From Flavobacterium sp. GT3R68 (GTDB taxonomy: Bacteria; Bacteroidota; Bacteroidia; Flavobacteriales; Flavobacteriaceae), in NCBI RefSeq assembly GCF_007109225.1, contig NZ_VJZK01000005.1, positions 62,001-126,000 on the forward strand: 64,000 nt of DNA, given 5' to 3'. Position numbers and translations under genes: made by a program. The notes under the pieces were generated by a model, which worked only from the letters and a program-made list of their open reading frames with translations, was not told the origin of the DNA and ran no database searches. Positions 8,550 to 17,254 of the stretch are shown here, one piece after another. How positions within the stretch are numbered: position 1 is the stretch's first letter; each line of letters begins with the position of its first letter.

Positions 8550-10070
8550 TTTATTATACAAATCGGCATCGAGATTGTAAATGTCATCTCTAAAAATGAG
8601 AGTATCATCCTGGCACCAAGCTGTCCAGTATAATATATGAATATTTACTTCTTTTCTAATAGGTGCCTGGATTGTTTGTGCTTTTTGTAATGTCGTGGTA
8701 ATTTTTTCCAAATTCCAATTCACCGGGTCATCCAGTAAATATTCTGTCAGTTCCAACGGATTGTTTACACGTACACAACCTGAACTCAAAGACCGGCCTG
8801 TTTTTTCAAAATAATCCCGATGGTTGGTGTCATGTAAATACACCGCAAACCGATTGGGGAAAATCAGTTTCACCATTCCCAGTGAATTGAAAGCTCCCGG
8901 GGTCTGCACATAACGGTAATTTTTAGCTTGTGAAAGCTGCCAGTTTTCAGGACTTACAACATTTCCTTTCTCATCGTATATGATAATATTCATCTCGGCC
9001 AAATAACTGCGACTTTTTAAAATTTCCGGTATTACATCTTCTCTTAATATTGTAGGAGGAACCGTCCATGTAGGATTAAAGACAGCATGGGTTAATGTTG
9101 AAGATAAAATAGGTGTAGCTCTTTCGGCCCTGCCCACAATTGCTTTATGAGAACGGATCGTATCGGAACCTTTAACCAGCGTTAAACGGAAATCGGGAAT
9201 ATTGATGATGATGTATTCGCTGCCCATATCTCTCGGATACCATTTCCAGCGTTCTAAATTGGCAATAATTTGCTGTTTCCGATCTTCTTTTGTGTAATTC
9301 AGAGAAGCGATTGTCCCCATTCCTATAATTCCGTCCACAACTAACCCGTGACGCCATTGAAACTTTTTAACAGCGTTAACAGTGAGAGAGTCATAAAAGG
9401 TCGTTAAACTATCTGATGCTTCCAAATCGTGCCAGTAAATTAGTCTTTTTTTAATGTTGATCAGTAAACGATTGTCACTATTGGGAACGATGCTTTTGGC
9501 AATGTTTATTTTTTTAAAGGGATCGTCAGGATAAGTGTTGATGATTTGCAAAGCTTTTTTTAGCTTTTTATAGATGCTATGCTGGGGTTTTAGGGTTTCT
9601 AGTTTTTGTGCTAATGAATCCCCGGTCTCTAATCGAAGCATTATAGTATCGATTTCTATTCGATTTTCTTTTAAATCCCAATCCGCATATAACTTTCTGG
9701 GATTAAGTTTCCCGTTAGTCAAATGAGAAATGTATTTTTTGAGATTTCCGGATAACAATAAGTTATACTTTAGTATATCAGTTTCAGAGATCGAATCCAT
9801 CATTTCATATTTTTCAAGCTTTTCAATCTGGTAATTTTTGGGATTAAGGCCCTCTTCGTCTGATTTTGCTAAAACGGTAATAAGTAATTTTCGTTGGTCA
9901 ACTGTCCATTGCGTGTTTTTAGTTGACTTTTTGATAACGTATTTAGGCGTTTTAGTGGTGTCGGCCAATACATGGTTATTGGCAATAGAAAGTAAATACC
10001 CTTGAGGAGTTTGGAATTCTTTTGGCGTAAGCGAGAAAAAACAAACCATTATAAGTAAAAGTTTAATCAT
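8544..10070 (-). CDS. L,D-transpeptidase, YcbB/LdtD type
   Basis: A 508-residue exported enzyme that forms 3-3 (DAP-DAP) cross-links in peptidoglycan. An N-terminal signal region is followed by the YcbB scaffold (about 50-190), a peptidoglycan-binding repeat (about 200-258, with FQWRHGLVVDGIIG) and the YkuD catalytic domain (about 285-445). The catalytic signature is YLHDTNHRDYF with His413 and SLSSGCVRV with Cys432. The tail after 440 (about 65 residues) contains YWTAWCQDD and is typical of this class. It converges on the smaller L,D-transpeptidase gene with a 6-base overlap, so terminator signals must lie inside coding sequence. MurE in this window has the DAP-type motif, consistent with a DAP-type substrate. 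Confidence 0.92.
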   Translation of the reverse strand: MIKLLLIMVCFFSLTPKEFQTPQGYLLSIANNHVLADTTKTPKYVIKKSTKNTQWTVDQRKLLITVLAKSDEEGLNPKNYQIEKLEKYEMMDSISETDILKYNLLLSGNLKKYISHLTNGKLNPRKLYADWDLKENRIEIDTIMLRLETGDSLAQKLETLKPQHSIYKKLKKALQIINTYPDDPFKKINIAKSIVPNSDNRLLINIKKRLIYWHDLEASDSLTTFYDSLTVNAVKKFQWRHGLVVDGIIGMGTIASLNYTKEDRKQQIIANLERWKWYPRDMGSEYIIINIPDFRLTLVKGSDTIRSHKAIVGRAERATPILSSTLTHAVFNPTWTVPPTILREDVIPEILKSRSYLAEMNIIIYDEKGNVVSPENWQLSQAKNYRYVQTPGAFNSLGMVKLIFPNRFAVYLHDTNHRDYFEKTGRSLSSGCVRVNNPLELTEYLLDDPVNWNLEKITTTLQKAQTIQAPIRKEVNIHILYWTAWCQDDTLIFRDDIYNLDADLYNKL

Positions 10071-10143
10071 AGCCGGTTATTTTATACAAGTTACTCGTTT
10101 ATTAGATTATTTGAAAGCAAGTTAGCTAAATTTTAAGTGCCAA

Positions 10144-10584
10144 TTATTGCATTCTTTTGAAAAGCACATAATGAGTTCCCACATCTGTTATTTCAAAGGC
10201 TTCTCCCGTAATTTCATAGCCCAGCTTCTGATAAAATCCCACAGCAGTAATCCTCGCATTAAACCAAATCAATTTGCCGTTCCGGGTCTTTACAGATTCT
10301 TCTGCATATTTCATCAATGATTCTCCCAACCCTTTTTTCTGCTGATCCTCCAACACTGCCATGCCTCGAATCTGAAATTGCCGCTCATCAGTAAATAAAG
10401 GATGCCGTTTTTCGAAAACCGAAATTGCGCCAACCAGATTATGATTGATAAAAAGGCCAAAATGATGGGTTGTGGGTAATTCGTCGTTATCAAAACGGCA
10501 ACTTTCTATAGGTTTCCCTTGCCGAAGCACCGGGTGTCGGACCGAAAACGTTTCACTTGCAGCGATTTCTTTAATGATTTGCAT
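10144..10584 (-). CDS. GNAT family N-acetyltransferase
   Basis: A 146-residue cytoplasmic protein with a GNAT fold. The acetyl-CoA-binding motif A appears as FQIRGMAVLEDQQKKGLGESL, followed by a conserved GFYQKLGYEITGE near the C-terminus. It transfers an acetyl group to an unidentified amine. It stands alone between the L,D-transpeptidase and the tRNA-Gly gene and has no obvious functional partner nearby. ElaA-like small GNAT proteins have a similar size and layout, but I cannot assign it to a subfamily with confidence. Confidence 0.85.
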   Translation of the reverse strand: MQIIKEIAASETFSVRHPVLRQGKPIESCRFDNDELPTTHHFGLFINHNLVGAISVFEKRHPLFTDERQFQIRGMAVLEDQQKKGLGESLMKYAEESVKTRNGKLIWFNARITAVGFYQKLGYEITGEAFEITDVGTHYVLFKRMQ

Positions 10585-10698
10585 GTTTTGTCAAATTATA
10601 TTTTTGTTGTTATAAGAGATAACAATTTCATAATAAATCCGTTATACTTCAGTTGCGGGCCGATAAATAAAATTCTGCTATTTTTTTTCAAAAAAAAC

Positions 10699-10730
10699 TT
10701 GCATCTAAACTGATTTATTATTTATATTTG
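10699..10730 (+). promoter_or_regulatory. Promoter of tRNA-Gly
   Basis: TTG at 10699-10701, 21-base spacer, TATATTTG at 10723-10730, matching TTG-N17-23-TAnnTTTG. The -7 element ends 12 bases before the mature tRNA, as expected for a short 5' leader removed by RNase P. Confidence 0.75.
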
Positions 10731-10742
10731 CACCGTTGTAAT

Positions 10743-10815
<73 letters not shown>

Positions 10816-10821
10816 CTTCAT

Positions 10822-10852
10822 AAAAACCGAAACGTATGTTTCGGTTTTTTTT
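10822..10852 (+). terminator. Intrinsic terminator after tRNA-Gly
   Basis: Perfect 12 bp stem AAAAACCGAAAC / GTTTCGGTTTTT with loop GTAT, running into a T-tract. It lies six bases after the tRNA. Confidence 0.9.
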
Positions 10853-10891
10853 GTTTTAAACCCCTCTCCTAAATAGGCTGATAGGTTTTTT

Positions 10892-11599
10892 TTAATTCAA
10901 AAAACGCAAATCGCTGCCGCTTTCCAATTCTTCTGCAGTTACATTTTGACGAAATAATCGGGCCGTCAGGTTTCCTTTTAAAATAATGGAATTCCCTTTG
11001 ACTTCCAACCAGCTTCCTTCCCTCAGTCCTAAAACCGGCAGATTATTAAACTGATGAAATTCTTTGATTCGGGTTTCACGGGTTTCCCCCATATGTGTCG
11101 ATTGAGCATCGGCATCCAAATAATGCGGATTGAGATTAAAAGGGATTAATCCCAAAGTCTGAAAACTCGGAGGATAAATAATCGGCATATCGTTGGTGGT
11201 CTGCATGGTCAGTCCGCAGATATTACTTCCGGCACTGGTGCCAAGATAAGGTGTTCCGTTTTTTACCGTATCGGCGAGAACATCCATTACGTTATTTTTA
11301 TACAATTGGGTAACCAGTAAAAAAGTATTTCCTCCGCCGGTAAAAATTCCTTCCGCTGTAACAAGTGCTTCCGTTGGATTTGCAAATTCATGAATGCCCT
11401 GCACGGCAATATTTATTTTGGCAAAAGCCGCACGGACATGCTCTGTATAGGCATCATGCGAAATTCCGCCAGGTCGTGCATAAGGTATAAAGAGTAATGT
11501 TTTGCAAGTATTGAAATGACTTTTCAGGGTAGGCAACAGGTAATCCAGATATTCGCCGTCATGCAATGTTGAGGTACTGGCTATAATACAGTTTTTCAT
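10892..11599 (-). CDS. pepE: Dipeptidase E (alpha-aspartyl dipeptidase, peptidase S51)
   Basis: Cleaves dipeptides with an N-terminal aspartate in the cytoplasm. The 235-residue product has the nucleophilic Ser122 in GTSAGSN and candidate partners Asp137 and His159 (NPHYLDAD), placed almost exactly as in the family (Ser120, Asp135, His157 in the E. coli enzyme, from memory). GIFTGGGNTF is the conserved strand-turn before the nucleophile. It is a monocistronic gene; a TAATTTTG -7 element lies upstream at 11640-11633 on the minus strand, but without a clear -33 TTG. Confidence 0.93.
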   Translation of the reverse strand: MKNCIIASTSTLHDGEYLDYLLPTLKSHFNTCKTLLFIPYARPGGISHDAYTEHVRAAFAKINIAVQGIHEFANPTEALVTAEGIFTGGGNTFLLVTQLYKNNVMDVLADTVKNGTPYLGTSAGSNICGLTMQTTNDMPIIYPPSFQTLGLIPFNLNPHYLDADAQSTHMGETRETRIKEFHQFNNLPVLGLREGSWLEVKGNSIILKGNLTARLFRQNVTAEELESGSDLRFLN

Positions 11600-11761
11600 T
11601 TTTGAATAAGATTCGATTACTTCAAAATTACGGTATTTTATAAATCGTGGTTCGATAATGCCAGTTATTTATTAACACAACTTTACGATGTTGTTAATAT
11701 TTAATTTAGAAGGCATTAGAATACTTTTACCAATCCAAGCGACCTGTTTTGGAGCCTACTT

Positions 11762-12529
11762 ATGAAAAAAATTAGTATCACTTTTTTAATGTTTTTCCTG
11801 ATTTCTCCAATTTGGGCACAGGAAACCCATCGCCCTGCATTGCATGGTAAAATTACTGCAGCCACTTCTGATGTTGAAGGGATATACGTTATCAATATGA
11901 AAACAGAAAAAGCCGTCATCACTACAACTGGCGGATATTTCACCATCCCTGCCGCAGAAGGGGATACGCTGATGTTTTCTGCGGTACAGTTCAAAGGAAA
12001 AAGAGTGGTGGTGTCCAAAGATGGTTTGAACAACAATCTGATGTTTGTCTACATGGAATTGATGGTCAACCAACTGCGTGAAGTGGTCGTGAATGAATAT
12101 GCCCATATCAATGCGGCCGCTTTGGGAATTATTCCAAAAGACCAGAAATCGTATACGCCCGCTGAACGAAAACTGAAAGCTGCCAATGGCCTGGCTCTTG
12201 CGGGAAATGGTGATGGGACTACAGGTGGTTCATTTTCAGCAGATCCGTTGCTGAATATCTTTTCAGGACGGACGGCCATGCTGAAGAAAGAACTCGAAGT
12301 GGAGAAAAAAGAATTCTGGCTACAGAAATTGGACCAGATGTTTGAAGTAAGCCATTTTGTCGAAACCCTTAAAATCCCGTCAGATTATGTCAAAGGATTT
12401 GAATATTATATCGTAGAGAACAATACTTTCGTCGAATCGCTGAAATCTAAAAATAAAATAATGGCCACATTTTTGATGGGAGAACTTGCTGTCAAATATA
12501 ACGAAATGATTGCCTGTGAAGAAGAGTAG
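11762..12529 (+). CDS. Secreted protein with carboxypeptidase-regulatory-like domain (paralogue 1)
   Basis: A 255-residue exported protein with a signal peptide ending at IWAQ. Residues about 25-110 look like the CarboxypepD_reg-like fold common in Bacteroidota outer-membrane proteins (HGKITAATSDVEGIYVINM, ending in LREVVVNEY). The C-terminal half is a family-specific region with SYTPAERKL, SGRTAMLKKE and ETLKIP. The same motifs appear in the same order in the next gene, so the two are tandem paralogues. The function is unknown. They may act at the outer membrane or periplasm; linkage to a DUF6702 gene and an M1 peptidase suggests a shared export-related role, which is inference. Confidence 0.75.
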   Translation: MKKISITFLMFFLISPIWAQETHRPALHGKITAATSDVEGIYVINMKTEKAVITTTGGYFTIPAAEGDTLMFSAVQFKGKRVVVSKDGLNNNLMFVYMELMVNQLREVVVNEYAHINAAALGIIPKDQKSYTPAERKLKAANGLALAGNGDGTTGGSFSADPLLNIFSGRTAMLKKELEVEKKEFWLQKLDQMFEVSHFVETLKIPSDYVKGFEYYIVENNTFVESLKSKNKIMATFLMGELAVKYNEMIACEEE

Positions 12530-12561
12530 CGTTTTTGAGCTACTTTTGCCTTTTATTTCGG

Positions 12562-13302
12562 ATGGAAAAAATAAAGAACAGATTTCTTGTGAATAAGACT
12601 ACTACCATTCTAATTTATGTGTTTTTGCTTTCGCAGATAGCGATTGGGCAACGCCTCAATGAAAAGTGGATCCATGGAAAAATTCTAGCGGATTCTTCGT
12701 CTGTCGAAAAAATTGACGTGGTGAATCTTGCCAATGAAAAAGTCACAATGACCAATAAGGCGGGCGAGTTTTTCATATTGGCGCAGCTGGATGATGTGCT
12801 GGTTTTTTCTGGGATTCATCTCGAATTTAAAAGAATGCTCGTGGATGAAGATGACATGAAATCGGATATCGTAATCGTAAAGATGGTTCCCAAAATTAAT
12901 GAGCTGAACGAAGTAATCGTGCGCCGTGATGCTTCAGAAGGCAGAAGTATTATCCCGGGAATTAAGACCTATACACCAGCCGAACGTAAATTATATACCG
13001 CACAGTCCGGACTTCTGGACGCTCCCATAAACTGGATATCAGGCCGGACTGCGATGCTTAAAAAAGAAGTGGTGGTTGAAAGGAAAGAGCGCTTAATCGC
13101 AAAAGTGGAATACCTTTATCAAGATACTTATTATACCGAAACCCTGAAAATCCCATTGAATTATATTCGGGATTTCCAATACTATATCATTGAAGATGCT
13201 CCTTTCGTAGCTGCCCTGAAAGCTAAAAACAAAACCATGATGCTATTCCTGATTTCCAAATTAGCTGTAAATTATAACCATCTTATTGGGGATGTCAAGT
13301 GA
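12562..13302 (+). CDS. Secreted protein with carboxypeptidase-regulatory-like domain (paralogue 2)
   Basis: A 246-residue paralogue of the preceding gene. It shares the regulatory-like domain (HGKILADSSSVEKIDVVNL) and the distinctive motifs TYTPAERKL, SGRTAMLKKE and ETLKIP, but lacks the Gly-rich insert of paralogue 1 (near 145-160 there). I start at the ATG at 12562, which gives a signal sequence ending at AIGQ. An in-frame TTG at 12535 is possible but would precede a -7-like element TACTTTTG (12541-12548). The 32-base gap after paralogue 1 and the -7 element suggest partial independent transcription. No function can be assigned. Confidence 0.72.
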   Translation: MEKIKNRFLVNKTTTILIYVFLLSQIAIGQRLNEKWIHGKILADSSSVEKIDVVNLANEKVTMTNKAGEFFILAQLDDVLVFSGIHLEFKRMLVDEDDMKSDIVIVKMVPKINELNEVIVRRDASEGRSIIPGIKTYTPAERKLYTAQSGLLDAPINWISGRTAMLKKEVVVERKERLIAKVEYLYQDTYYTETLKIPLNYIRDFQYYIIEDAPFVAALKAKNKTMMLFLISKLAVNYNHLIGDVK

Positions 13303-13351
13303 ATTCTGTAGCGAAAACCCTGGAATTTAAAAATATAATTACTTTAGAGAA

Positions 13352-13855
13352 ATGAAAAAACGCATTCTATACATTTTCATCGGACTGTTTTTTTTGACCT
13401 TAACCTCGTTTAATGTCCATAAGTTCTATGTCTCCATTTACCAGATCAATCATGCTCCGGAAAAAAAAATGCTCCAGATTACTTCCCGCATTTTTATGGA
13501 TGATATGAACGATGTTTTGTTTCAGAATTACAAGCAAAAAACGCATATCGGGGAAAAAGATGAATCTCCCGAAGATGTGCTTTTAATGAGGAAATATATC
13601 CTGGATCATTTTTCGGTAAAAGTAAATGGCCAGCAAAAAAACATTAATTATCTGAGTAGCGAAGTGGAAGGGAACGTCATTATCTGCTATTATAACATCA
13701 AAGAAGTTTCCAAAATTAAAACCTTTGAAATCCAAAATACGGTATTGCTCGATTTGAATTCGGATCAGCAAAATATCATACAAATAAAAATTAACGGAAA
13801 AAAACAAAGCCTTTTATTGACAACCGACAATGTAAATGGTGTGTTAAAACAGTAG
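13352..13855 (+). CDS. DUF6702 family protein
   Basis: A 167-residue protein with an N-terminal signal or anchor (MKKRILYIFIGLFFLTLTSF) followed by the characteristic NVHKFYVSIYQINHAP. This opening and the later beta-rich region match DUF6702, a family usually found next to an M1 metallopeptidase in flavobacteria, as here (52 bases upstream of it). It is predicted to face the periplasm. The function is unknown. Conserved adjacency suggests it works with, or is regulated with, the peptidase; this is inference from gene order. Confidence 0.72.
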   Translation: MKKRILYIFIGLFFLTLTSFNVHKFYVSIYQINHAPEKKMLQITSRIFMDDMNDVLFQNYKQKTHIGEKDESPEDVLLMRKYILDHFSVKVNGQQKNINYLSSEVEGNVIICYYNIKEVSKIKTFEIQNTVLLDLNSDQQNIIQIKINGKKQSLLLTTDNVNGVLKQ

Positions 13856-13906
13856 CAAAAGCGTATTTTGAGGTAAAAATAATTACTTTTATAGCTTGAA
13901 ATTAAT

Positions 13907-16165
13907 ATGATTATGAAAAAAATCTGTTCTGCACTATTCGTCCTTCTTACCTGCTCCTTGAATATATCTGCTCAGGAAAGCAAAGAAACACCAAAACCGA
14001 GAGAGGCCGGTCATGAAGATGGTAACAAATTCAGACAAATGTATGATTTGCTGGCGACTCCCAATATGTACAGAACGGCATCCGGTGCGCCCGGTCCGGA
14101 ATATTACCAGCAGCAGGCCGATTATAAAATCGATATCGAGCTGGATGATAAAAACACCAAACTATACGGTACCGAAACGATAACCTATACCAATAATGCC
14201 AAAGAATCCCTTGAGTATCTTTGGATTCAGTTGGATCAGAATATTATGGCGCGTACTTCCAAAACGCCATTGGTAGAGAACAGTAAAATTGATCCTGCCA
14301 TCAGTGCTGCGGGTTTTTCAAGAAAATATTTGGAGGATAAATTTGACGGCGGATTCAAAATTGACTACGTAAAAGATATCAAAGGAAACCCAATGTCGTA
14401 TACCATCAACGAAACGATGATGCGTATTAATTTGGTAAAACCATTGCGCCATGGCGAAAAAATCGCCATGAATATCAAATGGAATTACAACATCAATAAC
14501 TATATGGTTGATGGGGGCCGTTCCGGATACGAACATTTTAAAGATGGAAATAACCTCTATGTTTTGGCCCAATTCTATCCAAGAATGGCGGTTTATAATG
14601 ATGTGGAGGGATGGCAGAATATGCAATTCTGGGGTAGTGGCGAATTTGCTTTGCCTTTTGGGAATTACGAAGTGAATATTACAGTTCCGGCGGATCATAT
14701 TATGGAAGCTACCGGGGTTTTGCAAAACCGCAAAGAGGTTTTTACACCCGAACAGGTGAAAAGATACGAACTGGCTGAAAATTCATTCGAGAATCCTGTT
14801 ATAATTGTTACTCAGGCCGAGGCAATGGTAACTGAAAAAGGATTTTCCGACAAGAAAAAAACCTGGAAATTCAAGGCTGAAAATGTTAGGGATTTTGGAA
14901 TCTCGACATCCCGAAAGTTTATATTTGACGCGATGGCCGTGAAATTGGGTGGTAAAACGGTAATGGCTACATCTGTATATCCGAAGGAAGGTAACCCGCT
15001 ATGGGAACAATATTCTACCAGAGCCGTTGCGCATACGTTAAAAAGTTACTCCAGTTATACTTTCGATTATCCATACCCAAAAGCAGTTTCAGTAAATGCG
15101 CAGGACCAAGGAATGGAATATCCAATGATCTGTTGGAATTTTGGTCGTCCGGATGAAGATGGAAAATATACCGACCGTGTAAAATACGGAATGTTAGGGG
15201 TAATCATTCATGAAGTAGGACACAATTTCTTTCCAATGATTGTCAATTCAGATGAACGTCAATGGACCTGGATGGATGAAGGCTTGAATACCTTTATGGA
15301 ATACCTGGCGGAAATCTCTTGGGAAGCTACTTTCCCCGTGGACAGAGGTCCGGCTAAACTGATTGTTCCTTACATGAGTGGGGACCAAAAAAATATCGAC
15401 CCGATTATGACCAACTCGGAAAGCGTCAAACAATTTGGTAACAACGCCTATGGTAAACCTGCTGCAGGTTTGAATATTTTGCGTGAAACCATTATGGGAC
15501 ATGAACTTTTTGATTATGCGTTCAAAACTTATGCCAACCGTTGGAAATTCAAGCACCCGACACCAGAAGATTTCTTCCGTACGATGGAAGATGCATCCGG
15601 AGTGGATTTGGACTGGTTCATCCGTGGCTGGTTTTATACGACCGATTTTAACGATATCGGGATCAAGGACGTTAAGCAGTACTTTGTTAGTAATGAAGCT
15701 CCAAAAGGAGTTAAAGCGCCAGCTCCGTCCCGAAGAAATCGTTTGAAAACGACAGGGCCAATGGTGTATATGGTAACTGCCGGCAATGAAGATTTTAAGC
15801 CTGAAATGAACAAAGCTTTGGATATTAAAGAGGTAAAATCGCTGGATGAGTTTGTTCAGTCTAATTTTAAACCGGAAGAAATAGCCAAATTAGCTTCTCC
15901 TAAATATTTCTACGAAGTCACTTTCAACAAACCCGGCGGATTGGTAATGCCAATTATCGTTCAGTTGGTCTTTGAAGACGGTACTTTAGAAAATCAGACA
16001 TTCCCGGCACAAATCTGGAGAATGAATGATGCCGAAGTGACCCGTACCTTTGCGACCTCTAAAGCGGTTTCAAAAATTATTGTCGATCCAAAAGAAGAAA
16101 CTGCCGATATTGATAAGACCAACAATACCTGGCCGAAAGAAGAATTGAAATCTAAATTTGATTAA
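13907..16165 (+). CDS. M1 family metallopeptidase (aminopeptidase N-like), secreted
   Basis: A 752-residue exported zinc peptidase with a signal peptide ending at ISAQ. The N-terminal beta domain (about 60-300) is followed by the catalytic domain with HEVGHN near residue 435 and the third zinc ligand Glu in WMDEGLNTF about 20 residues later, the HExxH-18-E pattern of gluzincins. The exopeptidase GxMEN motif is modified to QGMEYP, so the substrate N-terminus may be bound differently from classic aminopeptidase N. It probably degrades peptides in the periplasm or at the cell surface. An ATG six bases downstream (13913) is an equally possible start. It follows the DUF6702 gene. Confidence 0.88.
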   Translation: MIMKKICSALFVLLTCSLNISAQESKETPKPREAGHEDGNKFRQMYDLLATPNMYRTASGAPGPEYYQQQADYKIDIELDDKNTKLYGTETITYTNNAKESLEYLWIQLDQNIMARTSKTPLVENSKIDPAISAAGFSRKYLEDKFDGGFKIDYVKDIKGNPMSYTINETMMRINLVKPLRHGEKIAMNIKWNYNINNYMVDGGRSGYEHFKDGNNLYVLAQFYPRMAVYNDVEGWQNMQFWGSGEFALPFGNYEVNITVPADHIMEATGVLQNRKEVFTPEQVKRYELAENSFENPVIIVTQAEAMVTEKGFSDKKKTWKFKAENVRDFGISTSRKFIFDAMAVKLGGKTVMATSVYPKEGNPLWEQYSTRAVAHTLKSYSSYTFDYPYPKAVSVNAQDQGMEYPMICWNFGRPDEDGKYTDRVKYGMLGVIIHEVGHNFFPMIVNSDERQWTWMDEGLNTFMEYLAEISWEATFPVDRGPAKLIVPYMSGDQKNIDPIMTNSESVKQFGNNAYGKPAAGLNILRETIMGHELFDYAFKTYANRWKFKHPTPEDFFRTMEDASGVDLDWFIRGWFYTTDFNDIGIKDVKQYFVSNEAPKGVKAPAPSRRNRLKTTGPMVYMVTAGNEDFKPEMNKALDIKEVKSLDEFVQSNFKPEEIAKLASPKYFYEVTFNKPGGLVMPIIVQLVFEDGTLENQTFPAQIWRMNDAEVTRTFATSKAVSKIIVDPKEETADIDKTNNTWPKEELKSKFD

Positions 16166-16191
16166 CATTTAATTATAACGGATTTTAAAAA

Positions 16192-16218
16192 TTGCTTTTC
16201 AAAAACTTTGTAACTTTG
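16192..16218 (+). promoter_or_regulatory. Promoter of tatA
   Basis: TTG at 16192-16194, 16-base spacer, TAACTTTG at 16211-16218. The -7 element is perfect and the spacer is one base short of the usual range. It lies 16 bases before the tatA ATG. Confidence 0.6.
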
Positions 16219-16234
16219 CAACAAAACAATTGAT

Positions 16235-16561
16235 ATGTTTGGAATTGGTGGCGGTGAATTGATTTTCATAATGTTTATAGTACTGATGCTTTTCGGGTCT
16301 GATAAGATTCCTGAAATTGCCCGTACTATGGGGAAAGCTATGGCACAATTGAAAAATGCCACAAACGATATTAAAAGCGAAATCCAAAAAGGCGCCGAAG
16401 CCAATGGTTTGGATACAAAATCGTTGACAGATTACACTGGAGATATTACCTCAGAAATCAATAAGGCCAAGGACAATCTTCTCGGAGATGCCACTACACA
16501 AATCGAGAAAACAAAAGAAGAAATTGGCGATATTACAGGTCCTATTAAACGTCAGATGTAA
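16235..16561 (+). CDS. tatA: Twin-arginine translocase subunit TatA/TatB
   Basis: A 108-residue component of the Tat pathway, which exports folded proteins across the inner membrane. It shows the standard layout: a short N-terminus with GGGELIFI, a transmembrane helix (about 8-22), the hinge FGSDKIPEIARTMGKAM, an amphipathic helix, then a charged tail of about 60 residues. The tail is longer than in a minimal TatA, so a dual TatA/B role is possible. No tatC lies in the window. Its stop overlaps the start of the PAP2 phosphatase by one base (TAATG). Confidence 0.9.
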   Translation: MFGIGGGELIFIMFIVLMLFGSDKIPEIARTMGKAMAQLKNATNDIKSEIQKGAEANGLDTKSLTDYTGDITSEINKAKDNLLGDATTQIEKTKEEIGDITGPIKRQM

Positions 16562-17139
16562 TGTTGGAAAAATTACTGGACCTCGATAGGCAATTATTTA
16601 TGTTACTGAATGGCTGGGGCTCCGAAACGTATGACGGACTTTGGCTATTTATCACCAAACAAATCAACTGGATTCCGTTTTTTATCCTGTTGGCATATCT
16701 CATCATCAAAAAACTGGGCGCGAAGCAAAGCTTGATCCTGATTATTTTTGTCGCGCTTCTGATTGCCGTTACAGACCAGTCCACGAACTTCGTAAAAAAT
16801 AGTTTCCACCGACTTCGTCCATCCAGTAATCCCGATATCAATTTACTGATACGGGCAGTACAAAAACGGAATTCATTCAGTTTCTTTTCGGGCCATGCCG
16901 CTAACACAATGGCTGTAGCCACAATGCTGTTTCTGCTGATGAAACCATATTACAAATACTTCTGGTTTATTTTCTTCTGGCCGCTAATCTTCGCCTATAG
17001 CCGGATCTATCTTGGATTGCATTATCCATCAGATATCCTTTGCGGGTACCTTTTCGGCCTGCTGACAGGGTCCCTAATGTTTATTGGATATCAGACTGCA
17101 CAGAAAAAGTATTTCCCAGCCAAAATTGAGGAGCTGTAA
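16561..17139 (+). CDS. PAP2 family lipid phosphatase
   Basis: A 192-residue integral membrane phosphatase with about five or six helices. All three signature blocks are present: KNSFHRLRPS, FFSGHAAN and SRIYLGLHYPSD, with the catalytic histidines in the last two. Enzymes of this class remove phosphate from lipid phosphates such as undecaprenyl diphosphate, which would supply the carrier for the peptidoglycan genes in this window; this specificity is inference. It is translationally coupled to tatA through a one-base overlap. It is followed by repeat copy B and the convergent O-methyltransferase gene. Confidence 0.88.
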   Translation: MLEKLLDLDRQLFMLLNGWGSETYDGLWLFITKQINWIPFFILLAYLIIKKLGAKQSLILIIFVALLIAVTDQSTNFVKNSFHRLRPSSNPDINLLIRAVQKRNSFSFFSGHAANTMAVATMLFLLMKPYYKYFWFIFFWPLIFAYSRIYLGLHYPSDILCGYLFGLLTGSLMFIGYQTAQKKYFPAKIEEL

Positions 17140-17146
17140 ATTCATC

Positions 17147-17224
17147 TGGTTCAATAACCTGAATTCCTGCTGTCCGCTATATCCACGCAGAAAAAGCGCG
17201 GGATGCCGCTTCCATCAGGGCTAA
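17147..17224 (+). repeat. Dispersed intergenic repeat, copy B
   Basis: Contains CCTGCTGTCCGCTATATCC at 17166-17184, an inner hairpin (ATCC-CGC / GCG-GGAT) and GGATGCCGCTTCCATCAGGG followed by CTAA at the right. The two ends form an imperfect outer stem, CCTG-x-TG with CA-x-CAGG. It fills most of the 115 bases between two convergent genes. Further copies are at 4787, 27146 and 46285. Confidence 0.8.
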
Positions 17225-17254
17225 TTCTGAATAATTTGTCTGTAATGAAAATCT

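Noticed and set aside
12535..12561. TTG start for the second tandem paralogue
   Set aside because: It would lie upstream of a -7-like promoter element and lengthen the N-terminus before the signal peptide; the ATG at 12562 fits better.
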